From Granulosicoccus sp045106475 (GTDB lineage: Bacteria; Pseudomonadota; Gammaproteobacteria; Granulosicoccales; Granulosicoccaceae), in contig JBGCEO010000105.1 of NCBI GenBank assembly GCA_045106475.1, forward strand, positions 1 through 64,000: a stretch of DNA of 64,000 nucleotides, in the 5' to 3' direction. Shown here in pieces: positions 53,216-62,977 of the stretch (position 1 is its first letter; each line of letters starts with the position of its first letter). The notes beneath the pieces were generated by a model. The model did not search any database, was not told the origin of the DNA, and worked only from the letters and a program-made list of their open reading frames with translations. Both the position numbers and the translations under genes were made by a program.

Positions 53216-54080
53216 AATACTTCTGGCGATGCATGTACTCGTATATGCCCTCTCGCATATGCTGCAAAGTCTGTTTGCTTAGTGTACTGCGATCACCATC
53301 CAGTACCGTTGCACCCAACTCATTGGCCATCTCAAACGCTTCGCTGATCAACACTTCAAACGATACATCGGCAGGTACTGGCCCTGGCAATTGTAAAAAC
53401 AGCGTGATACCCGGTGTTTCAAAACTCTGCATGTCGTTAACATCAAAGTAACCCGGTTCGACCATCTTGGCGATGGAAAACACCGTCGTGCCATTGTGCA
53501 TGGAATGAAAAATATTCATATCGCCAAAGTGATAGCCACGACGCTCAAACACATCGAGCAGTTGATCGCCCGCTATCACGGTATTGGGTTGAGCGACTAC
53601 ATGCAGAGTAATGATCTTGCTGGCAAATGCAGGATCAGCTTCTTTGGCATCATCTACCTCATCCGGTTCAGACTCTGCGATACGCTGGCGTCTTTTGGGG
53701 GATAAGCGCTCGCTAAATGCTTCAATTTTCTGAGTAATACTGCTAAATCCAGAGCTGGGCTGATCACTCTTGTCAGCGGGGGCGGTGGCTAGCTCTTCGT
53801 AGTCATAGTCACGGGCGGCGCCCCTCGCCCCAGGGCGGATGAAGTCGTCTGGATCGACTTCATTGAAATTTGAATAGTTATCACTGAGGGATTCATCTCC
53901 CAGCAGCGGATCCACATCAAGATCATTTGAGCCAGCGCCGTTAGCAAATGATTTACCGCCTGCATTTTTCTGCCGGGCACTGCGTTTGTTTGCCTTGCCT
54001 GGACGACCGGAAAAGTAGAGCAGAACCAGAATCGCAACACCTGCAAATATCAGGATCCAGCGAAGATTTTCCATGGGCAT
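53196..54080 (-). CDS. zipA: Cell division protein ZipA
   Basis: A 294-residue bitopic protein that tethers FtsZ to the inner membrane. The N-terminal anchor is LRWILIFAGVAILVLLYFSG, followed by a basic then acidic unstructured linker (residues about 25-150) and the C-terminal FtsZ-binding domain (ITLHVVAQPNTVIAGDQLLD, GDMNIFHSMHNGTTVFSIAK, ITLFLQLPGPV). The smc-zipA-ligA order is conserved in many gammaproteobacteria. It follows smc by 48 bases. Confidence 0.93.
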   Translation of the reverse strand: MPMENLRWILIFAGVAILVLLYFSGRPGKANKRSARQKNAGGKSFANGAGSNDLDVDPLLGDESLSDNYSNFNEVDPDDFIRPGARGAARDYDYEELATAPADKSDQPSSGFSSITQKIEAFSERLSPKRRQRIAESEPDEVDDAKEADPAFASKIITLHVVAQPNTVIAGDQLLDVFERRGYHFGDMNIFHSMHNGTTVFSIAKMVEPGYFDVNDMQSFETPGITLFLQLPGPVPADVSFEVLISEAFEMANELGATVLDGDRSTLSKQTLQHMREGIYEYMHRQKYFGSVPS

Positions 54081-54128
54081 GACCTCTTGGATACAAGTAA
54101 TCGTTAATACAGATCGTGCAACGTCTGC

Positions 54129-57100
54129 TTACACACCTGCCAGTTCTACAGCTTCGTGTACATCTACAGCTACAAGGCGCGAAACACCCGGCTCGTTCAT
54201 AGTAACGCCCATTAACTGCTGCGCCATTTCCATGGTTACTTTGTTGTGCGTTATAAATATAAATTGTACACGCTCTGACATTTCTTTGACCAGCTCGCAG
54301 AAGCGCCCGACATTAGCGTCATCAAGCGGTGCATCAACTTCATCGAGCATACAAAAGGGTGATGGATTAAGTTCGAAGAAAGCAAACACCAGAGCGACCG
54401 CTGTTAGTGCTTTCTCACCGCCCGATAACAGCTGTATATTGCTGACCCGCTTACCAGGCGGTTGCGCGTTAACGCTTACACCCGTACTCAACAGATCATC
54501 ACCGGTCATTTGTAATGAACCATGGCCACCACCAAACAGGCGCGGAAAGAACTCTTCGACCTTGGCGTTAACCTTTTCAAACGTATCCTTGAATCGCGAT
54601 CGAGTCTCACGATCAATCTTGGCGATGGCTCTTTCGAGTGTCGCTAGCGCTTCGGTCACATCCAGGTGTTGTTCATCCAGATATTCTTTGCGTTGCGATT
54701 GTTCGGCCAGTTCGTCAATGGCTGCCAGGTTAATGGGCCCTAATCGCTGCACTTGACGCTCGAGTTTTTCCAACTCTTCTGCCCAGGTATCAACATTGGC
54801 GTCCTCACTCAGCGATTCAATGATCTCCTCAACCTTATAGTCATGCTCCGCCAGTTGCTCATCAAGTGTTTTAAGCCGCACTAGAACTTCTTGAGCAGCC
54901 ATTTTTTCACTCTGAACTTTTTCGCGAACCGATTGAGCCCGCACATCATGGCGTTGACGCGCCTGTTCGTGTTCGCGGAGACGATTTTCGATGGCATCAA
55001 GCTGCTCTCTGGCTGCGCGAAGCGCATTGTCACTGCTTAGTTTTGCTTCCAGATGCTGTTGGAGTCCGGCTTCCAGAGCCACCAGGGGATCTTCATCTTC
55101 GCTAGCCAGCATGGTATTGAGCGCACTTTGACGCTCCTTGAGCTGGGTAATGCGTGCCTGCATTCGGGTGAGATTCTGCTCAGTAGCGGCCCGCGTACTG
55201 CGCATTGATTCCACACGAATCGCGAGTTCCTGACCAGCATCCCGATCAGCATCGCGCTGTTCCCGCGCCTTTTGCAGGCTGTCACGCAGGCTTTGCTGCT
55301 CCTCGCTGATGCGAGCCTTTTCCTGCTCAAGAGTCTCGAGTTGCTCAACCGCTTCGAGTTTTCTTGCAGATGCATCTTCGAGCTGCAGTTGCTCCTGCTG
55401 ACGTTGTTGCTCTATTTCGGTTATTTCTTCATTCAGAACTTTGGCACGGCGCTCGCCCTGATCAAGGCGCTGCCTGTTTGCCGCAACATCCGAGCGAACC
55501 TGCGACAGGTTTCGTACTGCGTCGTTAAATGCATGGAGCTGGGTTTCGCGACGGGTTTCCAATTCATCCTGCTGCTGATTCAACTCGGCCAGCTGAGCGG
55601 AATATTTTTCTACCTGTTGATCCAGTTCTGCCAATTGTAATTTGAGATCGCTAATTTCGGTTTCGCGCAAAAGTACGCTGTCCTGGGCATCAGCACGCGC
55701 CACTCTGAGCCAAGATTGCCCCATCCACAGACCATCACGAGTGACAACCGACTCACCATCGTTGAGTTGCGATCTGATTCGTAAAGCTTCTGCAAGATCG
55801 TTGGCGATATGGATACCACTAAGCAGCTCACCGAGTGGCAACTTGCTGTCTATCTTGCTGGCCAACGACGTTGCTGGTGATGTTGCTCCATTGGCATTGG
55901 CTCGTATCAAGGTGAGCTGAGCAGCAGGCATGTCATTCAAACAGCGATCTATGACGGCTTCGCTATCAACGCACACCGCTTCGAGATGCGGGCCCAATAC
56001 AAGCTCGACAGCTGTCTCCCAGCCCGGTTGTGCGGTGATGGATTGCGCCAGGCGCGGCTTGTCATCCAGCTCATTCATGTGCAGCCAGCTGTCTGCAACG
56101 CTACTATCAGGTTCAAGCGCTGCCTGCTGTAAAGCCTCCAAAGAGGCTAACCTGCCAAGGCCGCTCTGCAAACGAGATCGTGCCTGATTGAGCTCTTCTG
56201 TGAGTTGGCGAATAGATTCTTTCTGTAACTGCTGTTTTTCGCTTGCCAGTGTCAGAGCCTGCTGCAATCGCTGCTCCTCGTCGGCTGCTTCGACATCCAA
56301 CGCCAGCGAAAGCTCAATCGACTCCATTATCGGGCTGAGATCAAGTCCGGTGTTTTCATCACGCAGGCGTACAAGGCGCGTCTCGGCGTTTACCATGCTA
56401 CGTTCGAACTGCTCGATACGGGAACGCTCAACCTGAGCAACCTGCGATACCTCAGAAAAGCGTCGATTGAACGCATCGTTACGCGACTGCCAGGCCTGTA
56501 GGTCGGATTCGGCTCGAAGTAGAAGTTCAGCTGAGTGCTTTTGGCTATCTTGCAACAGATCAAATGCCGGTTGATCCGTTTCAATCGACTCAGTGATCTG
56601 AGATATCCGCGCCGTGTCATCTCGCAAGTGAGCCTGAGACTCCGCCAGCGATTTATCGACTTCTGCCAACTCGCGACTTTGCTGATGACGCGTGTCGCGT
56701 GTGTGCTCGATGGTTTGTTCGATGCGGGCGACTTCCCCGCCAATCCGATAGAACTCCGCTTGTATCGCACTAAAGCTGTCTGAGGACTCAGTTTGCTGAC
56801 CACGAGCCAGCTCGATAGCACTTTCGGCCGAACGTAACTCAGCCATGACACCTTCGAGTTCAGATTCTAATTCGGCTGTTTTTCGAGCCTGTTCGTCACG
56901 CGAATGTTCAAAATCACGCCTGCGCAGCACCAGTAGCTCACCGCGTTTTTGTCGATCTTCCGCTTTTAGACGCTGGTAGCGCTCTGCAGTGCTCGCCTGC
57001 CGCTTTAAGTGGGCGAGTTGCTTGTCGACTTCTTCACGCAAGTCATCCAGCCGATCGAGGTTATCGCGGGTATGCCGGATACGATTTTCTGTCTCCTTGC

Positions 57101-57629
57101 GACGCTCCTTGTACTTTGAAATGCCAGCAGCTTCCTCCAGGTACACGCGCAAGTCTTCTGGTTTTGCCTCGATCAGCCGCGAGATCATGCCCTGTTCAAT
57201 AATGGCATAGCTGCGTGGCCCAAGGCCTGTACCCAGGAAGATGTCACGGATATCGCGCCGGCGACAGCGAACGTTGTTTAACGCATATTTGCTTTGGCCA
57301 TCACGAGCAACTTCGCGCCGGATGGATATCTCGGCATATTGGGCATACTCGCCACCCAAAGAGCCGTCTGAGTTATCAAATACAAGCTCAACTGACGCCT
57401 GCCCCACCGGTTTGCGAGTACTAGAGCCCACAAAGATGACATCGTCCATCGATTCGCCGCGCAAATGCTTCGCAGAGGACTCTCCCATAACCCAGCGAAC
57501 GGCATCGATGGTATTGGATTTGCCGCAACCATTAGGCCCGACAATTCCAACCAGGGAACTGGGTAGTTTCAGATCGGTAGGATCGACAAAGGACTTGAAT
57601 CCGGCAATCTTTATACGGCTCAGACGCAT
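54129..57629 (-). CDS. smc: Chromosome segregation protein SMC
   Basis: An 1166-residue SMC ATPase that organises and segregates the chromosome. The N-terminal head has Walker A GIVGPNGCGKSNTIDAVRWV. Two long coiled coils flank a hinge near residues 510-650 (PGWETAVELVLGPHLEAVCV), and the C-terminal head has the signature IQLLSGGEKALTAVALVFAF and Walker B FCMLDEVDAPLDDANVGRF. It is the first gene of smc-zipA-ligA-dapB-fab and is divergent from the CysZ-like gene with a 132-base gap. The scpA and scpB partners are not in the window. Confidence 0.97.
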   Translation of the reverse strand: MRLSRIKIAGFKSFVDPTDLKLPSSLVGIVGPNGCGKSNTIDAVRWVMGESSAKHLRGESMDDVIFVGSSTRKPVGQASVELVFDNSDGSLGGEYAQYAEISIRREVARDGQSKYALNNVRCRRRDIRDIFLGTGLGPRSYAIIEQGMISRLIEAKPEDLRVYLEEAAGISKYKERRKETENRIRHTRDNLDRLDDLREEVDKQLAHLKRQASTAERYQRLKAEDRQKRGELLVLRRRDFEHSRDEQARKTAELESELEGVMAELRSAESAIELARGQQTESSDSFSAIQAEFYRIGGEVARIEQTIEHTRDTRHQQSRELAEVDKSLAESQAHLRDDTARISQITESIETDQPAFDLLQDSQKHSAELLLRAESDLQAWQSRNDAFNRRFSEVSQVAQVERSRIEQFERSMVNAETRLVRLRDENTGLDLSPIMESIELSLALDVEAADEEQRLQQALTLASEKQQLQKESIRQLTEELNQARSRLQSGLGRLASLEALQQAALEPDSSVADSWLHMNELDDKPRLAQSITAQPGWETAVELVLGPHLEAVCVDSEAVIDRCLNDMPAAQLTLIRANANGATSPATSLASKIDSKLPLGELLSGIHIANDLAEALRIRSQLNDGESVVTRDGLWMGQSWLRVARADAQDSVLLRETEISDLKLQLAELDQQVEKYSAQLAELNQQQDELETRRETQLHAFNDAVRNLSQVRSDVAANRQRLDQGERRAKVLNEEITEIEQQRQQEQLQLEDASARKLEAVEQLETLEQEKARISEEQQSLRDSLQKAREQRDADRDAGQELAIRVESMRSTRAATEQNLTRMQARITQLKERQSALNTMLASEDEDPLVALEAGLQQHLEAKLSSDNALRAAREQLDAIENRLREHEQARQRHDVRAQSVREKVQSEKMAAQEVLVRLKTLDEQLAEHDYKVEEIIESLSEDANVDTWAEELEKLERQVQRLGPINLAAIDELAEQSQRKEYLDEQHLDVTEALATLERAIAKIDRETRSRFKDTFEKVNAKVEEFFPRLFGGGHGSLQMTGDDLLSTGVSVNAQPPGKRVSNIQLLSGGEKALTAVALVFAFFELNPSPFCMLDEVDAPLDDANVGRFCELVKEMSERVQFIFITHNKVTMEMAQQLMGVTMNEPGVSRLVAVDVHEAVELAGV

Positions 57630-57761
57630 AGATATAAAAGCGTTTCAGGCAAGTGCCGAAGGTTATTCATGAAAGCGCACATTCACATGCGCCAGCGGGT
57701 GCCCTATTGTACTGTCTTTTATCGTTCACACCAGTCTTGCAAGTGAGTCTATGATTGTTGT

Positions 57762-58544
57762 ATGACAAGTCCTGGTTTTACATCCTCGTTAGGATACATC
57801 GCTGTCGGATGGCGACTGGTGCGCACCAAAGGGTTACGCCGATTCGTCTGGATGCCCCTGCTGATAAACATACTGGTTTTCGGTCTGCTGGGATGGTGGT
57901 TGAACACACTCGCGACGCAGTGGCTGGCATCCTGGTCACTGTTCTCGAGCCTGGGTGACTGGTGGATCTTCAGAGCCTTGGAAACCCTGCTGCGCTGGCT
58001 TTTCACACTAGTAATGCTGTTCTCACTGGCCTATCTCTTCACCTTACTGGCAAACCTGATTGGCGCGCCCTTTAACGGGCTGCTTTCTGAGAGAGTTGAG
58101 GCACATCTGCGTGGTCACGTTCGTGAAACAACGCCCTCCTGGCTCAGCCTTGTCAAGTCGGTACCGCGGGTCATGATGTCGGAGCTGTCCAAGCTGTTTT
58201 ACCTGGTCCTTTGTCTGACGCCTCTGATAATTTTACAATTTGTGCCACTTATCAACATTATTGCTCCCGCACTATTATTCTTGTTTGGAGCCTGGATGTT
58301 CGCATTGGAGTACATGGATTATCCGATGGGTAACCATGGCCTGCTTTTTAAAGATGTTCGCAAACGCATGCGGCGCAATCGCCGGGTTGCTTATGGCTTT
58401 GGTTCCGGTGTGGCTCTGCTCAGTACGATTCCTGTCATCAATCTGTTCATCATGCCAGTGGCGGTTGCAGGCGCTACTGCCTTGTACGTCGACTATCTGG
58501 GCGATACCGATGCCACTCACACGGCCCAAACTCAGGGAGTTTAA
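57762..58544 (+). CDS. cysZ: CysZ/EI24-family membrane protein
   Basis: A 260-residue inner-membrane protein with four or more hydrophobic stretches: FVWMPLLINILVFGLLGWWL, LFTLVMLFSLAYLFTLLANL, the segment near ILQFVPLINIIAPALLFLFG, and LLSTIPVINLFIMPVAVAGA. The phrase ANLIGAPFNGLLSERVEAHL is typical of CysZ, which supplies sulfate for cysteine synthesis. It lies opposite smc, next to the smc-zipA-ligA genes. Sulfate uptake is inferred from the family. Confidence 0.88.
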   Translation: MTSPGFTSSLGYIAVGWRLVRTKGLRRFVWMPLLINILVFGLLGWWLNTLATQWLASWSLFSSLGDWWIFRALETLLRWLFTLVMLFSLAYLFTLLANLIGAPFNGLLSERVEAHLRGHVRETTPSWLSLVKSVPRVMMSELSKLFYLVLCLTPLIILQFVPLINIIAPALLFLFGAWMFALEYMDYPMGNHGLLFKDVRKRMRRNRRVAYGFGSGVALLSTIPVINLFIMPVAVAGATALYVDYLGDTDATHTAQTQGV

Positions 58545-58551
58545 TGCTGAC

Positions 58552-59481
58552 ATGAAGCTAAAAGTACCCAACGAGTACCTCGACGCTAAATCTGATCATT
58601 GCTTTTTCAAAGAGGCTCGAAAAATCATAAACAGCTTGCTAGCTCCTGCTCTAGTTTGTGCTTGCGTATACGCCGGCTCCTCATTCCAGCTGGTCAACGC
58701 ACAAAGCAAAGAACCTTTATTCGAATCCTCAGCCGTACCCGGCGGCATTGCCGTCATCGATCTGGGTGCAGAGGATCAGCAATTCTCCAAAGTACGTTGG
58801 AAAAAAAGAACCGTAGCAGTTGTCATCAACAACGGGCGCGCGGAGGCTGTAGTCGGTATCCCCTTGTCAACAGAAGCAGGACAGCACATTCTCGACGTCA
58901 CAAAAACGTCGGGCGAAAAAAGCCAAATTCCCTTCCAGGTGAAGCCTTTTCAATACGAAGAACAACGTTTAACCATTACCAACAAACGTAAAGTTAACCC
59001 TGCCCCGATTGATATGGAACGTATCAACCGCGAAAACAAGCGATTGAAAACGGTAAAAAGCACTCGTGCAGATCGGCTACTGGCAGAATCATTTGAATGG
59101 CCCCTGGCAGGACCGATCTCAAGTCCCTTTGGTTTACGACGCTTTTACAACGATCAGCCAAGACGTCCTCATGGCGGGATAGACATTGCCGCGCCAGAGG
59201 GTACGCCGATTCTTGCTCCGGCCGATGGTCTCGTTATTGAAACAGGAGATTATTTCTTCAATGGCAATTGCGTGTTCATTGAGCATGGACTGGGCCTGCA
59301 GACATTCTATGCACACATGAGTCGAATCGACGTAAAGGAAGGCGACAGGGTTTCACAGGGACAAATCATAGGCGCTGTGGGTGCAACCGGCAGAGTAACG
59401 GGGCCACACCTGCATTGGTCAGTGGGCCTGAACGGCACTTGGGTCAACCCCCTGCTCGTGCTTCGAACCGACTCGCCCTAG
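58552..59481 (+). CDS. M23 family metallopeptidase (LytM domain), secreted
   Basis: A 309-residue protein. A hydrophobic N-terminal segment (SLLAPALVCACVYAGSSFQL) followed by VNA-QS fits an export signal with signal peptidase cleavage. The C-terminal LytM domain keeps the zinc motif HGGIDIAAPEGTP and the HLHW motif in GPHLHWSVGLNG, so it is likely an active peptidoglycan endopeptidase rather than a degenerate activator. The middle has a beta-rich domain and a short basic helix (ERINRENKRLKTVKSTRADR). The start is the ATG at 58552, eight bases after cysZ; an earlier open frame lies inside cysZ and is rejected. Its stop overlaps that of der. Confidence 0.9.
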   Translation: MKLKVPNEYLDAKSDHCFFKEARKIINSLLAPALVCACVYAGSSFQLVNAQSKEPLFESSAVPGGIAVIDLGAEDQQFSKVRWKKRTVAVVINNGRAEAVVGIPLSTEAGQHILDVTKTSGEKSQIPFQVKPFQYEEQRLTITNKRKVNPAPIDMERINRENKRLKTVKSTRADRLLAESFEWPLAGPISSPFGLRRFYNDQPRRPHGGIDIAAPEGTPILAPADGLVIETGDYFFNGNCVFIEHGLGLQTFYAHMSRIDVKEGDRVSQGQIIGAVGATGRVTGPHLHWSVGLNGTWVNPLLVLRTDSP

Positions 59482-61106
59482 CTGGTTTTCTTTGATCGAC
59501 GAGTTGATTTTTTTGCCACGGCCTTACCGCCTGTAGCCCCGGTTCGTTTTCTCGAACGCTGCTTTTTAGCTTGCGGTTGCCCGCTACCGTCAGATTGTTC
59601 TGCGGCTCGGCCGGGAGCTTTTTTTTGTTTTTTCCGATCTGAGCCAGCAACCCGTTTAGTGGATGCTTTTACTCGAGCAGGTTTGACTCGTTTTTGCTCC
59701 TGATAGGGATTATCGTCTTGCCTGAATTCGATACGCAAAGGTGTGCCGAATAGCCTAAGCACCTTGATGAAATGATTCATCAGATAGCGTTGATAGCTTT
59801 GAGGCACCTTCAATGCCTGTTTACCATGAATAACGATAACCGGTGGATTCTGACCTCCCTGATGCGCATAGCGTAGCTTGATGCGTCTTCCGTTAACCAT
59901 GGGTGGCTGATGCTGCGTGGTTACGACGTCCAGCATGCGTGTCAGGCGTGGTGTAGACAGATCAACAAAAGCAGACGTGTAAGCCTTGTTTATCGATTTG
60001 AAGACATCGCCGACACCGGAACCGTGCAGAGCACTAATGAAATGAATACGCGTAAATTTAAGAAATTCGACACGTCGTTCCAGATCTTCTCGAACCGCCT
60101 CGCGTTGTTCTGAGTCTAGAGAATCCCATTTGTTAACCGCAACAATCAATGCGCGACCCTTCTCGATTATATAACCGAGTAACGACAGATCCTGCTCGGT
60201 TATGCTATCCGATCCGTCGAGCAACATGACGCAAACATTACTCTTGTCGATTGCCTGAAGCGTCTTGATGACACTGAATATTTCTACTTTTTCGCTGACT
60301 TTTCCACGCCGCCTCACGCCAGCTGTATCAATCAGGGTGTACTCCTTACCAGCCCTTACAAACGGAACAGACACAGCATCTCGCGTGGTCCCGGGCTGGT
60401 CGTAGGCAATCACTCGATCCTCTCCCAACAGACGATTGATCAGAGTAGATTTGCCGACATTGGGACGCCCGACAAACGTGATACGAATATCGTCCGGTGT
60501 GCTGGATTGATAAGGGTTTTCGGGACTCGGGTTATGTTCAGCATCGGCATCGCCACGGTTTTTATTGCGCTTAGGCCGCCGCTTTCGCGATTGCTCTACA
60601 CGCTGATCCTGAGGTATCTCAAAATAATCGGCTAACTCATCAATCAGCTGATGCACACCACGATTGTGAGAAGCTGCGATCGCAACCATGTGCTCAATAC
60701 CCAGCTGATGAAATTCAAGCTGTGCTTTATCTTCGCCTATACCATCTATCTTGTTAACACACAGCACCACATGCTTAGCCTGGCGGCGAAGTATATCGGC
60801 AATTTCTTCATCGACGGATACCAGACCGGATCGGCCATCAACCAGAAATACGACAAGGTCGGCCTCGCAAACAGCCGCAAGAGTCTGATCGGCCATAGCG
60901 GCATCGAGCGAATCAGGTGCACCGCTAAGCCCACCCGTGTCTACCAATAAATAAGGCCAGCCACCCACCTTGCCATCGCCATATTGGCGATCCCGGGTAA
61001 GACCGGGCATGTCAGCAACCAGCGCATCCTGGGTGCGAGTCAGCTTGTTGAACAGTGTGGACTTACCCACATTGGGTCGACCCACCAGGGCTATGGTGGG
61101 TTTCAT
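59478..61106 (-). CDS. der: Ribosome biogenesis GTPase Der with long basic C-terminal tail
   Basis: A 542-residue tandem GTPase needed for 50S subunit assembly. Both G domains have P-loops (GRPNVGKSTLFNK near residue 8 and GRPNVGKSTLINR near 205), DTAG switch motifs and NKID/NKWD base-recognition motifs; a KH-like domain follows. From about residue 466 a Lys/Arg-rich tail of over 70 residues continues (e.g. DRKKQKKAPGRAAEQ), longer than in E. coli (490 residues in all). The stop shares its bases with the convergent M23 gene (CTAG). It follows bamB, as is usual. Confidence 0.96.
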   Translation of the reverse strand: MKPTIALVGRPNVGKSTLFNKLTRTQDALVADMPGLTRDRQYGDGKVGGWPYLLVDTGGLSGAPDSLDAAMADQTLAAVCEADLVVFLVDGRSGLVSVDEEIADILRRQAKHVVLCVNKIDGIGEDKAQLEFHQLGIEHMVAIAASHNRGVHQLIDELADYFEIPQDQRVEQSRKRRPKRNKNRGDADAEHNPSPENPYQSSTPDDIRITFVGRPNVGKSTLINRLLGEDRVIAYDQPGTTRDAVSVPFVRAGKEYTLIDTAGVRRRGKVSEKVEIFSVIKTLQAIDKSNVCVMLLDGSDSITEQDLSLLGYIIEKGRALIVAVNKWDSLDSEQREAVREDLERRVEFLKFTRIHFISALHGSGVGDVFKSINKAYTSAFVDLSTPRLTRMLDVVTTQHQPPMVNGRRIKLRYAHQGGQNPPVIVIHGKQALKVPQSYQRYLMNHFIKVLRLFGTPLRIEFRQDDNPYQEQKRVKPARVKASTKRVAGSDRKKQKKAPGRAAEQSDGSGQPQAKKQRSRKRTGATGGKAVAKKSTRRSKKTS

Positions 61107-61112
61107 GATTGG

Positions 61113-62255
61113 TTAACGTGCAAACCGATAGGCCGCAACAAGACCATCTGTAGCCTGTACATAAACCGTGTCTTCAGCTTGATAGGGACGAGCGCTGATC
61201 GGCTCGTCTGTTAAACGTGTTCGACCTACCGAAGCGCCAGAGCTTGCACTCAGCACATGAACATACCCGCCTACATCGCCGAGAATGACATCACCCTGCG
61301 AGGTGAAGGCCGGCGGACTGAGCCTGCGCCCCGGCATGGTGTCGTTTGTCCAGATGGTCTGGCCAGTCTGCTTATTCAGCAGATGCACAGTATCCGCATC
61401 ATCAACAATGACCAGATGCTTCTCGTTGAGTGCCATACCCGATCCCGCACTCAACGGAATCGACCAGACTATCTGACCCTGTGCCGGTTCGAGCCGAGCA
61501 GCCTTACCCTGATAATTGGCCACGTAAATACCTTCATCGTCGATGACTATATCCGCATCAATATCAACCAGGCGTTCAACCTCAGAACGACCCGAAGGTA
61601 CGCTTAGCACCGCCTCCCAGATCAACTTGCCTGAATCAATATTCAGGGCTAACAGCCGTCCATCGTCCAGACCAACCAGCACGCCTCCATCGAGCAATAA
61701 CGGCCGGCTATAACCATTGAGTGTTAGAGCGGGCGGTGTATTGGAGACCGTCCAGCGCTCGCTGCCATCCGCAGGTTCCAAAGCGGCGATTCGACCGTCT
61801 GTGCTTCTGACAATGGCCACTCCATAGCCAGCTGCGACAGGCACCAGAATCTCAGAAGATCCAGCGCTCTGCCACACAACACTGCCATCGCCAGGGTTCA
61901 GCGCATGCACCATTCCATTGGTATCACTGACATAGATCTGTTCCGCCGAACCGCCTACTCCACTGGTAAGGCGCACATCCAGCTCAGAGCTCCATTGCCG
62001 CATACCATTGTCGCGCGCAAGGCTCGTCAATTTGCCGCGGCGGTTAGCCACCACGAGCTGATTGTCACCAACCCACGGTTCAAATCGACCTCGTCCAGCA
62101 TCGCCAGTCTTTGCCGACCAGAGTCTAACCAAGGTGACCTCGGAGGTGGTCGGAACCAGCTCAGCAGGAGGAACCGGTGGTGGCTCAGATGCGCAGGATG
62201 CCAGTATGCATAGCAGCGAGCCCGACAGCAGTGCCTTTACAGTGCCAGCGATCAC
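61113..62255 (-). CDS. bamB: Outer membrane assembly lipoprotein BamB
   Basis: A 380-residue outer-membrane lipoprotein of the BAM complex, which inserts beta-barrel proteins. The signal peptide ends in the lipobox LASC (LLSGSLLCILASCASEPPPV). The mature part is an eight-bladed beta-propeller with repeated PQQ-like blades (GMVHALNPGDGSVVWQSAGS, RIAALEPADGSERWTVSNTP, TVHLLNKQTGQTIWTNDTMP). I prefer the GTG at 62255, immediately after the yfgM stop. It gives a standard lipoprotein signal, whereas the longer frame (to 62309) would put a basic 18-residue extension in front. It lies between yfgM and der, the conserved order. Confidence 0.94.
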   Translation of the reverse strand: MIAGTVKALLSGSLLCILASCASEPPPVPPAELVPTTSEVTLVRLWSAKTGDAGRGRFEPWVGDNQLVVANRRGKLTSLARDNGMRQWSSELDVRLTSGVGGSAEQIYVSDTNGMVHALNPGDGSVVWQSAGSSEILVPVAAGYGVAIVRSTDGRIAALEPADGSERWTVSNTPPALTLNGYSRPLLLDGGVLVGLDDGRLLALNIDSGKLIWEAVLSVPSGRSEVERLVDIDADIVIDDEGIYVANYQGKAARLEPAQGQIVWSIPLSAGSGMALNEKHLVIVDDADTVHLLNKQTGQTIWTNDTMPGRRLSPPAFTSQGDVILGDVGGYVHVLSASSGASVGRTRLTDEPISARPYQAEDTVYVQATDGLVAAYRFAR

Positions 62256-62256
62256 C

Positions 62257-62913
62257 TTAGCTGGAACTCTCGGCGGCTTCTGTCTCTGCTGCTGGCAATG
62301 CCAGCTCATTGAGCTTCATGGTCAACCCATCACGATTGGCAACAAATTGGCTAGCCTGCGCCGCTTCATAAGCGGAGCGGGCACCGTCCTCATCGCCAGA
62401 TTGGATTAGCAGATCACCGCGAGCTTCTTCAACCAGGCCCGTGAATGCCTCTGGAAACGATTTGGGCAAACTGGCCAGTCCGGCGCTGGAATCCCCTGCA
62501 GCCCCTTTAACACGAGCCAACCTCACCTTTGCAATTAGCACTACGTCATCCTGAGGTGCATTTTTGGCGACCCACTCAAGCCTGCTCGCAGCATCGGCCA
62601 GGTCGCCTTGCTCAACTGCAGCTCTGGCAGCAGCCATGTTGGAGTAAGCACTGTAAAGAGCACTGGGTTGGTCATCTTGCAGCTCATCAGCAAGTTTAAT
62701 GGCCTCATCCGTATTGCTGGCGTTGATCGCTTCAAGCGTCCGGCTAAACGCATCGCTGGCCGCCACTGCCTGCGATTCCTGACGGTTTTCCCAGAATTTC
62801 CAACCACCGATAACGGCACCACCCAGCACCACACCGGTAATCACCGCACGGCCGTTTTCAGCCCACCACTCTTTCAGAGCTTCGACTTGTTGTTCTTCTG
62901 TTTCGTATTCCAC
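62257..62913 (-). CDS. yfgM: YfgM-like tetratricopeptide ancillary SecYEG translocon protein
   Basis: A 218-residue membrane-anchored protein. After a short cytosolic segment (ETEEQQVEALKEWWAENGRA) comes one membrane helix (VITGVVLGGAVIGGWKFW). The helical periplasmic domain has TPR-like repeats (ASRLEWVAKNAPQDDVVLIA). YfgM works beside SecYEG and periplasmic chaperones in protein export. It lies between hisS and bamB, its usual place. The following bamB start is only a base after its stop. Confidence 0.92.
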   Translation of the reverse strand: MEYETEEQQVEALKEWWAENGRAVITGVVLGGAVIGGWKFWENRQESQAVAASDAFSRTLEAINASNTDEAIKLADELQDDQPSALYSAYSNMAAARAAVEQGDLADAASRLEWVAKNAPQDDVVLIAKVRLARVKGAAGDSSAGLASLPKSFPEAFTGLVEEARGDLLIQSGDEDGARSAYEAAQASQFVANRDGLTMKLNELALPAAETEAAESSS

Positions 62914-62977
62914 GTTAATTCTCCGCGCCGGTAGCGCTTGCTTGCTGAGTTACCCCAGCGCTCACATTAGTGTTCTA

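Noticed and set aside
54073..54756. Long plus-strand open frame opposite zipA/smc
   Set aside because: It is antisense to conserved smc coding sequence; the Ser/Arg-rich product is typical of a shadow frame.
58240..58551. N-terminal extension of the M23 peptidase gene
   Set aside because: It would lie within cysZ; the ATG at 58552 is followed by a proper export signal.
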